A stretch of DNA of 64,000 nt from Pseudomonas benzenivorans (GTDB taxonomy: Bacteria; Pseudomonadota; Gammaproteobacteria; Pseudomonadales; Pseudomonadaceae): contig NZ_CP073346.1 of assembly GCF_024397895.1 (NCBI RefSeq), positions 930,001 through 994,000 on the forward strand, given 5' to 3'. The notes beneath the pieces are model-generated. The model worked only from the letters and a program-made list of their open reading frames with translations. It was not told the DNA's origin and made no database searches. Positions 17,401-24,573 of this stretch are shown in pieces (the stretch's first letter is position 1; every line of letters begins with the position of its first letter). A program made the position numbers and the translations under genes.

Positions 17401-18549
17401 CAGATCGGTACCGATGATCGCGTCCTGGGAGCTGCCGACAATGGCAGCCAGTTCGGCCTGCCGGCGATGCAGGGTGCGCCGCTGGCGCTGATAGAGGAAG
17501 GCCAGCAAGGCGGCGAGCAAGCCGCCGCCCAGCATCGCCAGCAAGGCGTTGCTGCGCGCAGTCGCCACGGCGGCGATCACCGGCGCCTCGGTCACCGCCA
17601 TGGTCACGGTCAAGCGACGACCGTCGCCGCGACCGGAATTGAGGCGCAACTGGCGGGTGACCGCGTAGGCCTGGCTCGAGGCATTCTGCAGCAGCTGCAT
17701 CTTGCGTGAACCGGCCGGCGACTGGAGCGCGTGGAACTCGTCCTGCCAGCGCCAGGTACGGCCCGCTTCGAAGGCAATTGTCTTGTCCCGGTCCGGATGC
17801 AGCAGGAAGCGGCCGTGTTGATCGGTGATGTAGACGCGCAGCTGCTTCTCGTCCGGACCGGTCTGCATCGTGGCCAGCAAACCGCTGGCGTCCAGATCGA
17901 CCAGGACTATGGCAAATGGCTTGCCATCCGCGGCAAATACCGGGGTGGCCACGCGCATCGTCGGCACCAGTGGCGACTGACGGTCGCCGTACTCGCGGCT
18001 CAGTTCGATGTCGGAGACGTACACCTCGTTGTCGCGCAACCTGAGGGTTTCCCTGAAGTACGCGGCATCGCCGCGCCGCTGCAGCATGGGCGGCGCCAGT
18101 ACCTCCACCCGTCCCTTGCGCTGAATGACGCGAATCAGCTCGCGCCCGCGGTCGGCGACATCGAGCAGGCGCACTTGCAGCACATCGGGGGTGGTGCTGG
18201 CGAAGGCGCTGAAAATGGTCTCCAGGCGGCCCTGCCACAACTCGACCGTGCTTTCGCCCTCCGGGTCGAGTCCCCGGTTGCTGCTGGCGCGCACCATGCC
18301 CAGGGCCGGCGGCGTCCTGGCGAGCAGGCGCACCTGCTGGCGACGACGGTCGATCTGCCGCGCCAGCGACTCCACACGCAGCCGACTCAACGACTGCAGC
18401 TCACTGTGCATAAGCATGAGCGCGTGTTGTCGCTCGCTGCGACCGGCGATGAAGGCGACCGCCACGGCCAGCAGCGCCCACAGCAACAGCGCACCGAGCG
18501 CCAGTCGCCAGTCGAGGCTGCGCAACAGCTTGGCTGGGGTTGGACGCAC
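14398..18549 (-). CDS. Giant PAS hybrid sensor kinase with REC and Hpt; ATP-binding domain degenerate
   Basis: 1383 aa, GTG start with AAGGAG. Layout: membrane helix near 15-35, a periplasmic Cache-like sensor to about 335, a second helix near 340-360, then several PAS/PAC repeats to about 770, the HisKA H-box MSHEIRTPMN with H800, an HATPase-like domain 890-1010, a receiver (VEDN, LMDIQMPGMDG, GKPF) and an Hpt domain (HSLKG) near the end. The ATPase-like domain is unusual. The N-box second Asn is Ser (S913), the G1-box DxGxG reads HTGIN with His at 945, and G2 is GGNQLGL. ATP binding is doubtful, so the protein may be a phosphatase/relay or need a partner kinase. It overlaps the GGDEF regulator gene by 4 bp. 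Confidence 0.88.
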   Translation of the reverse strand: MRPTPAKLLRSLDWRLALGALLLWALLAVAVAFIAGRSERQHALMLMHSELQSLSRLRVESLARQIDRRRQQVRLLARTPPALGMVRASSNRGLDPEGESTVELWQGRLETIFSAFASTTPDVLQVRLLDVADRGRELIRVIQRKGRVEVLAPPMLQRRGDAAYFRETLRLRDNEVYVSDIELSREYGDRQSPLVPTMRVATPVFAADGKPFAIVLVDLDASGLLATMQTGPDEKQLRVYITDQHGRFLLHPDRDKTIAFEAGRTWRWQDEFHALQSPAGSRKMQLLQNASSQAYAVTRQLRLNSGRGDGRRLTVTMAVTEAPVIAAVATARSNALLAMLGGGLLAALLAFLYQRQRRTLHRRQAELAAIVGSSQDAIIGTDLDGLVSSWNLAAQRMFGYRAEQAIGRPLAELILPEGRIEEDRTMRRLAASGEPVPSFETVRQRQDGSEVAVSLAVTAVATESGGVTGLADTIRDISAQRLAEREVRELNASLECQVEERTRQFERFASLHRAIVADAGYAMLATDLEGAITLCNPAAERMFGYTAEELLGRQTMLLWHDPQELAARAEALSQELHQPLAPGLEVLVAKTRCGLPNQHEWTVIRKDGSRLAVLLVISALRDEAGVLQGFIGMASDISRRQQSRRELLAARDQLSKAAELAELGIWTWRLADDALTWNERMFELYQQPLSLRAQGLHYEHWRSRVHPADVAATEAALMAAVEGRKDYDPQFRIVLPDGRIRHIQAGAYVERDEQGKALCVTGINRDISAQRELETTLRGAKEQADEACAAKAALLANMSHEIRTPMNAILGTLALLQQSRLDATQAEYAAQAEAAGQALLGILDSSPAEAEACRLDPQPFSLEHLLRDLATAVSADAGEQGAELLVSLDPALPAWIVGDAPCLQQVLANLIESAMQSADPGEVLLSVSQLERTDEPVRLAFAVRHTGINMPAELREQAVTGVPEGGSARHSGGNQLGLAISQRLVRQMGGSLEVQRSPDERLSFRFTLECPLAPHGMELPAETPSEAAPSSTAAVPVSRAARARPRALSGLRVLLVEDNPTNQLVARELLLSAGAEVAVANDGHEGVLAVKQADPPFDAVLMDIQMPGMDGHAATREIRRHYGPEQLPIIAMTANAMPADRAAALEAGMNEHVGKPFELAALVSVIQRLSGRAGGAVARAAVAPPGETRPVLDETTALRRFDGNQAIYRQALAKFSSDAPARLAELPATLDQDRGPVLHRLHSLKGLAATIGAEAFAALASEACELLVRGCSPARWLALRGELDLAGRAAAAAAGALHEPGHDQEPAPAAEISDALGRTDLLTLWRLLEANNMDALCLYDRLRKHYQGTSLHAFKQLGEMIERLDFAAAAAQCQALLDSGEAP

Positions 18550-18900
18550 GTGGTAGCTCCTTCGGCTCAGATGATACGGCGACGCGCCGACAGTTCACCG
18601 GTTTGCCGGCGCAGGCTGCATGCTGCCTGCGCATCGCCCGAAGCTCAAGCCGCCGGGACGCCACAATCCCAAAGATGGGCAATTTTCGCAGCGACGGTAG
18701 GCGATAGCCCTCCGCCGGAGGCGCGGGGGGGCTGGCGGGAAGCAGCAAGCGCCGCCTGCCTTGTGGGCAGTGGGCGCTTGCGCAGGAGGGAGTCGAGGCA
18801 ACCTTGGTCGGCACGGTCGGCCGTTCAGGCAGGCGAGCGCCGGAGGCGCTCGGCACACCAGTCGGGATCACCGCGCCGGCATGCCTTGGAAAGCGGAGGC
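18550..18900. other. Non-coding stretch with several GC hairpins
   Basis: 351 bp between ridA (ending at 18901, minus strand) and the start of the hybrid kinase. I see no credible gene. It contains perfect inverted repeats at 18609-18632 (8-bp arms GCGCAGGC/GCCTGCGC), 18709-18721 (CCTCCG/CGGAGG) and 18835-18851 (7-bp arms). The last is the nearest to the ridA 3' end and could help end the ridA transcript. A GAAGGAG ribosome site belongs to the kinase. Confidence 0.5.
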
Positions 18901-19272
18901 TCAGGCGTTGGCGTAGACCACCAGCTCCACCAGCATTTCCTCGCGGGCCAGGCCGGCGATGACCATGGCCGCGCGATTGGGGTAAGGCACACTGAAGTAC
19001 TCGGCATAGACCGCGTTGACCGTGGCCAGGTAGCTGCGATCGGTCACGTAGATCAGCACCTGGGTCACGGCGTCCATCCCCAGCCCCGCGCACTCCAGGG
19101 TGTGTTTGAGGTTGTCCAGGGTCTGGCGGGTCTGCGCCTCGATGCCGCCGGGCACCACCTGGCCCTGGACGTCGATGGGGATCTGCGCGGTGTACAGGGT
19201 GCCGTTGCCGATCACGGCCCACTCCAGCGGGGCCTTGGACGGGAACAGCTGGGTTTTCACGGCCTGTTTCAT
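18901..19272 (-). CDS. RidA family enamine/imine deaminase
   Basis: 123 aa, normal RidA size. Recognisable stretches are LYTAQIPIDVQGQVVPGGIEAQTRQTLDN and the C-terminal NRAAMVIAGLAREEMLVELVVYA, where the canonical catalytic Arg position (PxRxxV) reads PNRAAM. The start at 19272 has AGGAG; longer in-frame readings run into the BCCT gene's 3' side and lack a ribosome site. RidA proteins hydrolyse reactive enamines or imines produced by amine catabolism. It is the last gene of the four-gene minus-strand unit ALDH, dipeptidase-like, BCCT, RidA, so it probably handles an intermediate of that pathway. Confidence 0.85.
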   Translation of the reverse strand: MKQAVKTQLFPSKAPLEWAVIGNGTLYTAQIPIDVQGQVVPGGIEAQTRQTLDNLKHTLECAGLGMDAVTQVLIYVTDRSYLATVNAVYAEYFSVPYPNRAAMVIAGLAREEMLVELVVYANA

Positions 19273-19348
19273 GGCGTGCTCCTGATCTGCGGGGGGAATA
19301 AAAAAGAGGGAGGCGGCTTTCGCCACGCTCCCCCGAAAGTTGCGGGGA

Positions 19349-20911
19349 TTAGAGCCCTTGCTCGTCGGCCATGCGCCGGGCGATCTGCGGGGCATTCCAC
19401 AGCGAGGGCAGCAGGATCAGCGACACCGGCACGGCGGTGATGACGATGAACGATTGCAGCGCGCTGATGCCGCCGGAGCCGATGGAGATCAGCAAGGCCG
19501 CCACCACGCCCATCATCACGCCCCAGAACACGCGGATCTCGGCGCGCGGGTGATCGGTGCCGGTCATCACCATGGAGATGGTGTAGGTCATGGAGTCGCC
19601 GGTGGTGGTGACGAAGATCACCGTGAGGATCAGAAACAGCACCGACATCAGGTAGCCCAGGGGCAGCTGCGCGGTGATCGCCAGCAAGGCGCCTGGCAGG
19701 TTGAAGCCGGCGAAGGCTTCGGACACCGAACCGGGGTTGCTGAGTTCGAAGGCCAGGCCGCTGCCACCGACAATGGTGAACCAGAAGCAGGTGATCAGCG
19801 GCGCCACCACCGAGATGGTCAGCACCAGCTCGCGCAGGGTGCGACCGCGGGAGATGCGCGCGACGAACATGGCCATCAGCGGGCCGTAACCGAGGAACCA
19901 GCCCCAGAAGAACACCGTCCACCAGTCCAGCCAGGCCGGGTCGGCGCGGAAGGTGGCCATGGGGATGAACTTGTCCAGGTAGATGCCCATGGCCTGCAGG
20001 TAGGCGTCGACGATGAAGCCGGTCGGGCCCAGCAGCAGGATGAACAGCATCAGCGCCACGGCCATGACCACGTTGATCTGGCTCAGCCACTGGATGCCGC
20101 GGGCCACCCCGGACACCGCCGAGAGGGTGTAGACGGCCACCAGCACGCCGATGATGGTCACCTGGGTGCCGTAGTCGTTGCTGATGCCGAACAGCTTCTC
20201 CAGGCCGAAGCTCACCTGCAGGCCGAGGAAGCCGATCGGGCCGATGGTGCCGGCGACCACCGCCAGCACGCAGCAGGCGTCGACCAGCGCGCCCAACCAG
20301 CCGGTCATGACCCGCTCGCCGAACAGCGGGTACAGCAGGGTGCGCGGCTTGAGCGGCAGGCCTTTTTCATAGTGCAGGTGCATCAGCACGATGCCGGTCA
20401 GGCTGCCGAGGATCGCCCAGGCCAGGAAGCCCCAGTGCATGAAGCTCTGCGCCAGCGCGTTGTAGGCGGCCTGCGGGGTACCCGCTTCACCGCCGTGCAG
20501 CGGTGGCGGCGAGAGGAAGTGGGCCATCGGCTCGGCGGCGGCCCAGAACACGCCGCCGCCGGCCAGCAGGGTGCACATGATCACGCAGACCCAGGTGAAG
20601 GTCGGCATTTCAGGCTTGGCCAGGGCGCCGAGGCGCACCCGGCCGGTGCGGCCGGCGGCCAGATAGAGGCCGATGCCGAAGGTCAGCAACAACAGCACCT
20701 GCCAGTAGGCGCCGAACAGCTTGGTGGACCAGGCGAAGGCGCCGTTGACCCACTGGGTCATCAGTTCGATGTCCAACAGGGCGAGGATGGCGAACAGCAG
20801 GACGAAGCCGCCGCTCATGAGGAACACCGGGACATCCACGCCCTGCAGCAGTTTGCTCTTCTCGGTGATCACGGGAGCCCCCGTTTGGGTAGCCGATTGG
20901 GTGCTATTCAT
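19349..20911 (-). CDS. BCCT family betaine/choline/carnitine-type transporter
   Basis: 520 aa with about 12 membrane helices and short termini. It shows BCCT landmarks: WAAAEPMAHFLSPPP in the third-helix region, MHWGFLAWAI, and the hallmark stretch FFWGWFLGYGPLMAMFVARISRGRT near residue 320. The short C-terminus argues for a catabolic-supply transporter rather than an osmosensing one. The ATG at 20911 follows AGGAGG. It imports a zwitterionic quaternary amine or a similar compound. Its neighbours suggest that the import serves catabolism. Confidence 0.88.
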   Translation of the reverse strand: MNSTQSATQTGAPVITEKSKLLQGVDVPVFLMSGGFVLLFAILALLDIELMTQWVNGAFAWSTKLFGAYWQVLLLLTFGIGLYLAAGRTGRVRLGALAKPEMPTFTWVCVIMCTLLAGGGVFWAAAEPMAHFLSPPPLHGGEAGTPQAAYNALAQSFMHWGFLAWAILGSLTGIVLMHLHYEKGLPLKPRTLLYPLFGERVMTGWLGALVDACCVLAVVAGTIGPIGFLGLQVSFGLEKLFGISNDYGTQVTIIGVLVAVYTLSAVSGVARGIQWLSQINVVMAVALMLFILLLGPTGFIVDAYLQAMGIYLDKFIPMATFRADPAWLDWWTVFFWGWFLGYGPLMAMFVARISRGRTLRELVLTISVVAPLITCFWFTIVGGSGLAFELSNPGSVSEAFAGFNLPGALLAITAQLPLGYLMSVLFLILTVIFVTTTGDSMTYTISMVMTGTDHPRAEIRVFWGVMMGVVAALLISIGSGGISALQSFIVITAVPVSLILLPSLWNAPQIARRMADEQGL

Positions 20912-20958
20912 TACAGCCTCCTGACAAGAATCTTGTACTTGTTGGTTGTTCAGGAACG

Positions 20959-21948
20959 TTACGGGGCAGGCTTGAGGCCTTGCTCCAGGGTGTTGAGCCA
21001 GTTGAGCCCCATCACCTTGGCGGTGTCTTCTGCGCTGAAACCGCGCTGCAGCAGACCCTGGGTGATAGTGGGGAAGTCGCGGCTATCGCCGAACCAGCCG
21101 AGCGGCTTGGGCCAATCGGCGTTGCTCGCCGAGCCCTCGCCGTAGTCGACCTGCTTGGACCAACGGCCGCTGCGCATCCACTCCAGCACCGACTGCGGCT
21201 GGTTCTGGCACAGGTCGGTGCCGATGCCGATGTGATCGATGCCCATCAGGTCGGCGGTGCGCGCGACCATGTCGCAGAACTGATCCAGGCTGCAGTCCGA
21301 GCCGTTGTGCAGGTGGAAGGGGTACAGGCTGAAGCCGAGCAGGCCGCCGGAGTTGCCCAGCTCGCGCAGCACGGTCTCGGATTTGTTGCGCTTGGCCGGG
21401 TGGAAGAACGCCGGGTTGGCGTGGGAGATGATGATCGGCCGGCTCGACAGCTCGATCGCCTCCAGGGTGCTGCGCTCGGCGCTGTGGGACATGTCGATGA
21501 GCATGCCGACCCGGTTCATCTCGGCGATGGCCTGCTTGCCGAAGCGGGTGATGCCGCTGTCGCTGCCCTCGTAGCAACCGGTGGCCAGCAGGCTCTGGTT
21601 GTTGTAGGTCAGCTGCATGATCAGCAGGTTGAGCTGGCGGAATACCTCGATCAGGGCGATATCGTCCTCGATCGGCGAGCAGTTCTGCGCGCCGAAGAAC
21701 ACCCCCACCTTGCCCAGCTCCTTGGCTCGGCGAATGTCGGCGGCGCCCGCCACCGGCATGATCAGGTCGCCGTGCTGCTCGAAGCGGCGGTTCCACTCAC
21801 CCAGGCGGCTCAGGGTCTCGCGGGCGTTCTCGTGGTACACCAGGGTCACGTGCACCGCAGTGACCCCGCCCTGGCGCAGTTGGCTGAACAGCTCGCGGTC
21901 CCAGTTGGAGTACTGCAGGCCGTCGATCACGATCAGGTCGTCATGCAT
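20959..21948 (-). CDS. Membrane-dipeptidase (M19)-like protein lacking metal ligands
   Basis: 329 aa, cytoplasmic, peptidase M19 fold. The start at 21948 (MHDDLIVIDG) has GAGGTG upstream and leaves a gap to the ALDH stop; an ATG at 21966 would overlap that gene. The two C-terminal-side histidines are present (LIDMSHSAE and IIISHANP), but the N-terminal HxD ligands are replaced (DGLQYSN) and the bridging Glu is absent (FFGAQNCSP). A similar diverged M19 protein sits in the choline/dimethylglycine catabolic region of P. aeruginosa. It probably acts on a non-peptide amide or amine in quaternary-amine breakdown; a true dipeptidase role is unlikely. Confidence 0.75.
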   Translation of the reverse strand: MHDDLIVIDGLQYSNWDRELFSQLRQGGVTAVHVTLVYHENARETLSRLGEWNRRFEQHGDLIMPVAGAADIRRAKELGKVGVFFGAQNCSPIEDDIALIEVFRQLNLLIMQLTYNNQSLLATGCYEGSDSGITRFGKQAIAEMNRVGMLIDMSHSAERSTLEAIELSSRPIIISHANPAFFHPAKRNKSETVLRELGNSGGLLGFSLYPFHLHNGSDCSLDQFCDMVARTADLMGIDHIGIGTDLCQNQPQSVLEWMRSGRWSKQVDYGEGSASNADWPKPLGWFGDSRDFPTITQGLLQRGFSAEDTAKVMGLNWLNTLEQGLKPAP

Positions 21949-21958
21949 GGCGCACACC

Positions 21959-23401
21959 TCAGGCACGGATGTAGGTGGTCTTGACCACGGTGTAGAACTC
22001 GCGGGCGTAAGTGCCCTGTTCGCGCGGGCCGAAACTGGAGTTCTTGCGGCCGCCGAACGGCACGTGGTAATCGGTGCCGGCGGTCGGCAGGTTGACCATC
22101 ACGCAGCCGGTCTTGGCGCGGCGCTTGAAGTCGCTGGCGTACTTCAGCGACTGGGTCATGATCCCGGCGGTGAGGCCGAAGTCGGTGTCGTTGAGGGTGG
22201 CCAGGGCCTGCTCGTAGTCAGCGACCTTGATCACGCAGGCGATCGGGCCGAACACCTCGTCACGGTTGATCTGCATGTCGTTGCGGGTATCGACGAACAG
22301 CGCCGGGCGCATGTAGAAGCCCTCGTACTCCTCGTCGATGCGCTCGCCGCCACAGGCCAGCACCGCGCCCTCGGCCTTGGCCTGCTCGATGTAGCGCAGG
22401 TTCTGCTCCAGCTGCTTGCCGTCGATCACCGCGCCGATCTGCACGCCCTCGCGCAGCGGGTAGCCGACCTTGAGCTGGCCCATGCGCTCGACCAGCCTGG
22501 CGACGAAGCGGTCGTGCACGCCGGCGGTGACGATCAGCCGCGAGGAGGCGGTGCACTTCTGCCCGGTGCCGAAGAAGGCGCCGTTCAGCGCGCACTCCAC
22601 CGCCTGCTCCAGGTCGGCGTCGTCGAGCACGATCAGGGCGTTCTTGCTGCCCATTTCCAGCTGGCAGCGGACGAAATTGGCGGCGGTGGCCGCGGCCACC
22701 TTGCGCCCGGTCTCGACCGAGCCGGTGAAGCTCAGGGCCTGGATCTTCTGCGAGTGGATCAGCGCGTCGCCGACCGTGGCGCCGCTGCCCATCAGCAGGT
22801 TGAAGGTGCCGGCCGGCAGCCCCTGGCGGGCGATGATCTCGGTCAGCGACCAGGCGCTGGCCGGCACCGCGTTGGCCGGCTTGAACACCACGGCATTGCC
22901 GAAGGCCAGGGCCGGGGCGATCTTCCAGGCCGCGGTGGCCATGGGGAAGTTCCAGGGGGTGATGATGGCGACCACGCCCACCGGCTCGCGGCGGGTCTCG
23001 ATCTCCACGCCCGGACGCACCGAGTCGGCGGTCTCACCCATCTGGCGCAGCACTTCGGCGGCGTAATAGTGGAAGAACTGACCGGAGCGGTAGACTTCAC
23101 CCATGCCCTCGGCCAGGGTCTTGCCCTCCTCGCGAGCCAGTTGCTCGCCCAGCTCGGCCTTGCGCTCGATCAGTTCGTCGCCGATGGCCATCAGCACCTG
23201 GTAGCGCTGCTCAAGGCCGCTCTGCTGCCACTGCTCCTGCCCGGCCTGGGCGGCGGCCAGGGCCTGCTCGACCTGCTCGGCATCGGCCTGGGCGTACTGG
23301 CCCAGCACGTCCTGGACGTTGGCCGGGCTGACGTTTGCCACGCTGCGGGTGCCGGTGACCCATTCACCGTTGATGTAGTTGCGGAAGATATCAGTGGACA
23401 T
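21959..23401 (-). CDS. Aldehyde dehydrogenase, ketoglutarate-semialdehyde-type
   Basis: 480 aa. NAD(P)-binding and catalytic features are present: PWNFPMA (Asn), the FTGSVETG glycine motif, LEMGSKN (general-base Glu) and GQKCTAS (nucleophilic Cys). The C-terminus GTDYHVPFGGRKNSSFGPREQG is characteristic of 2,5-dioxovalerate (alpha-ketoglutaric semialdehyde) dehydrogenases. It is the first gene of the minus-strand unit, divergent from a LysR gene. The likely role is oxidising a dicarboxylic semialdehyde formed from the imported amine to a TCA-cycle acid. The exact aldehyde is unproven. Confidence 0.85.
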   Translation of the reverse strand: MSTDIFRNYINGEWVTGTRSVANVSPANVQDVLGQYAQADAEQVEQALAAAQAGQEQWQQSGLEQRYQVLMAIGDELIERKAELGEQLAREEGKTLAEGMGEVYRSGQFFHYYAAEVLRQMGETADSVRPGVEIETRREPVGVVAIITPWNFPMATAAWKIAPALAFGNAVVFKPANAVPASAWSLTEIIARQGLPAGTFNLLMGSGATVGDALIHSQKIQALSFTGSVETGRKVAAATAANFVRCQLEMGSKNALIVLDDADLEQAVECALNGAFFGTGQKCTASSRLIVTAGVHDRFVARLVERMGQLKVGYPLREGVQIGAVIDGKQLEQNLRYIEQAKAEGAVLACGGERIDEEYEGFYMRPALFVDTRNDMQINRDEVFGPIACVIKVADYEQALATLNDTDFGLTAGIMTQSLKYASDFKRRAKTGCVMVNLPTAGTDYHVPFGGRKNSSFGPREQGTYAREFYTVVKTTYIRA

Positions 23402-23477
23402 GTGCGCCTCCTCTCAAGCTGTAGCCGAATGGTAGGCGCCGTCCGAAATAAACTAAAATTAATAGTAAATATTGTTT

Positions 23478-23494
23478 GATAAGGAAAACTTACC
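23478..23494. promoter_or_regulatory. GATAAG-N5-CTTACC dyad upstream of LysR/ALDH
   Basis: An imperfect copy of the perfect GATAAG-N5-CTTATC dyad at 24429-24445. It lies immediately before the LysR start codon (overlapping its AAGGA site) in the AT-rich divergent region shared with the ALDH gene. It is a candidate autoregulatory operator. Confidence 0.5.
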
Positions 23495-24412
23495 ATGCTG
23501 CCCGAGCTGAAGATCGCCCAATTGCGGCATTTCGTCTGGGTCGCGGAGCTCCAGGGTTTCCACGCGGCGGCGGAGAAGGCGCACCGCACCCAGCCCGCGA
23601 TCTCCCTGTCGATCCGCGACCTGGAGGGCAAGCTCGGTCAGTCCCTGTTCGAGAAGCGCAACGCCCGGGCGGCGCGGCCGGAGCTGACGCCCTTCGGCGT
23701 GCAGTTCATGGTCTACGCCAAGGAGCTGATCGCCCACCACGACCGGGTGGTCAACGACATGAGCCTGATCGCCCAGCACAAGTCCGGGCATCTGCGCATC
23801 GCCTCGGTGCCGTCGATCGCCAGCCGCCTGCTGCCGGACATCCTCGCCCGCTTCATCGGCGACGCCACCGACCTGCATGTCAGCCTGTTCGACGACAGCT
23901 CCGAGGCGGTGCTGGCGATGGTCGAGAACCAGCAGGTGGACTTCGGCATCGCCAGCCTGTGGGAGGCGGACAGCGACATCCGCTTCACCCCCATCTGGGA
24001 GGACAGCATCGGCGTGGTCTGTCGCGGCGACCATCGCCTGGCCGGCGAGGCGCAACTGAGCTGGCGGCAGCTGCGCGGTGAGCGACTGATCGCCAACGGC
24101 ACCTCGCGCCTGCTGTCGGGCACCGAGGCCGAAGAGCTGGTGGCCGACTCGCAGTTCTATATGTCCAACATGATCTCGCTGCTGGCCATGCTCGAGGCGG
24201 GCATGGGCATCACCACATTGCCGCGCTTCGCCTTCCCGGCCGAGCACGGCCAGTTGCGCTTCATCCCCCTGAGCGATCCGCTGGTCAGCCGCGACATCGG
24301 CATCGTCTGCCTGGCCAACCGCTCGTTGCCGGTGGCGGCCCAGGCGCTGTACGAATTCATCCTGCGCGATGCCGAATTGAATCCGGCCCGGGCAGACAAG
24401 GGATCGCACTGA
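23495..24412 (+). CDS. LysR-family transcriptional regulator
   Basis: 305 aa. The winged helix is FVWVAELQGFHAAAEKAHRTQPAISLSIRDLEG; the effector domain follows from residue 90. The ATG at 23495 follows AAGGAAAACTTACC. It is divergent from the ALDH-dipeptidase-BCCT-RidA unit and directly upstream of the 573-aa, DUF3726 and permease genes. The same dyad occurs before and after this gene, so it is the probable regulator of both arms of the locus. Confidence 0.88.
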   Translation: MLPELKIAQLRHFVWVAELQGFHAAAEKAHRTQPAISLSIRDLEGKLGQSLFEKRNARAARPELTPFGVQFMVYAKELIAHHDRVVNDMSLIAQHKSGHLRIASVPSIASRLLPDILARFIGDATDLHVSLFDDSSEAVLAMVENQQVDFGIASLWEADSDIRFTPIWEDSIGVVCRGDHRLAGEAQLSWRQLRGERLIANGTSRLLSGTEAEELVADSQFYMSNMISLLAMLEAGMGITTLPRFAFPAEHGQLRFIPLSDPLVSRDIGIVCLANRSLPVAAQALYEFILRDAELNPARADKGSH

Positions 24413-24428
24413 TCGAAACTGCCATCCA

Positions 24429-24445
24429 GATAAGTTTCACTTATC
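24429..24445. promoter_or_regulatory. Perfect dyad GATAAG-N5-CTTATC
   Basis: A perfect 6+6 inverted repeat with a 5-bp spacer, 17 bp after the LysR stop and 128 bp before the next gene. It resembles the dyad before the LysR start. It is a candidate LysR operator for the 573-aa protein operon. Confidence 0.6.
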
Positions 24446-24573
24446 AGGCGATAGGCCGATCTGAATTGCTCCGGGCCAGGCGTTGCACCACCATCGGCGG
24501 CAGATAAAAACAATCTGCCGCACCCTGCGGGTCGAACCGCCGGGTGTGCACCGCATCACTCGAGGGCAAGCCT

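Noticed and set aside
14644..17709. A 1021-codon open frame antisense to the hybrid kinase
   Set aside because: The kinase frame has clear domains and a ribosome site. The antisense protein is a low-complexity Gln/Arg/Gly-rich translation typical of GC-rich shadows.
18879..18889. GCATGCCTTGG, resembling the phosphonate-locus operator
   Set aside because: Only the left half of the dyad is present and there is no AT-rich flank; it lies at the 3' end of ridA.
19340..23479. Long plus-strand frames across the BCCT, dipeptidase-like and ALDH genes
   Set aside because: They mirror well-defined minus-strand genes and have biased shadow compositions.
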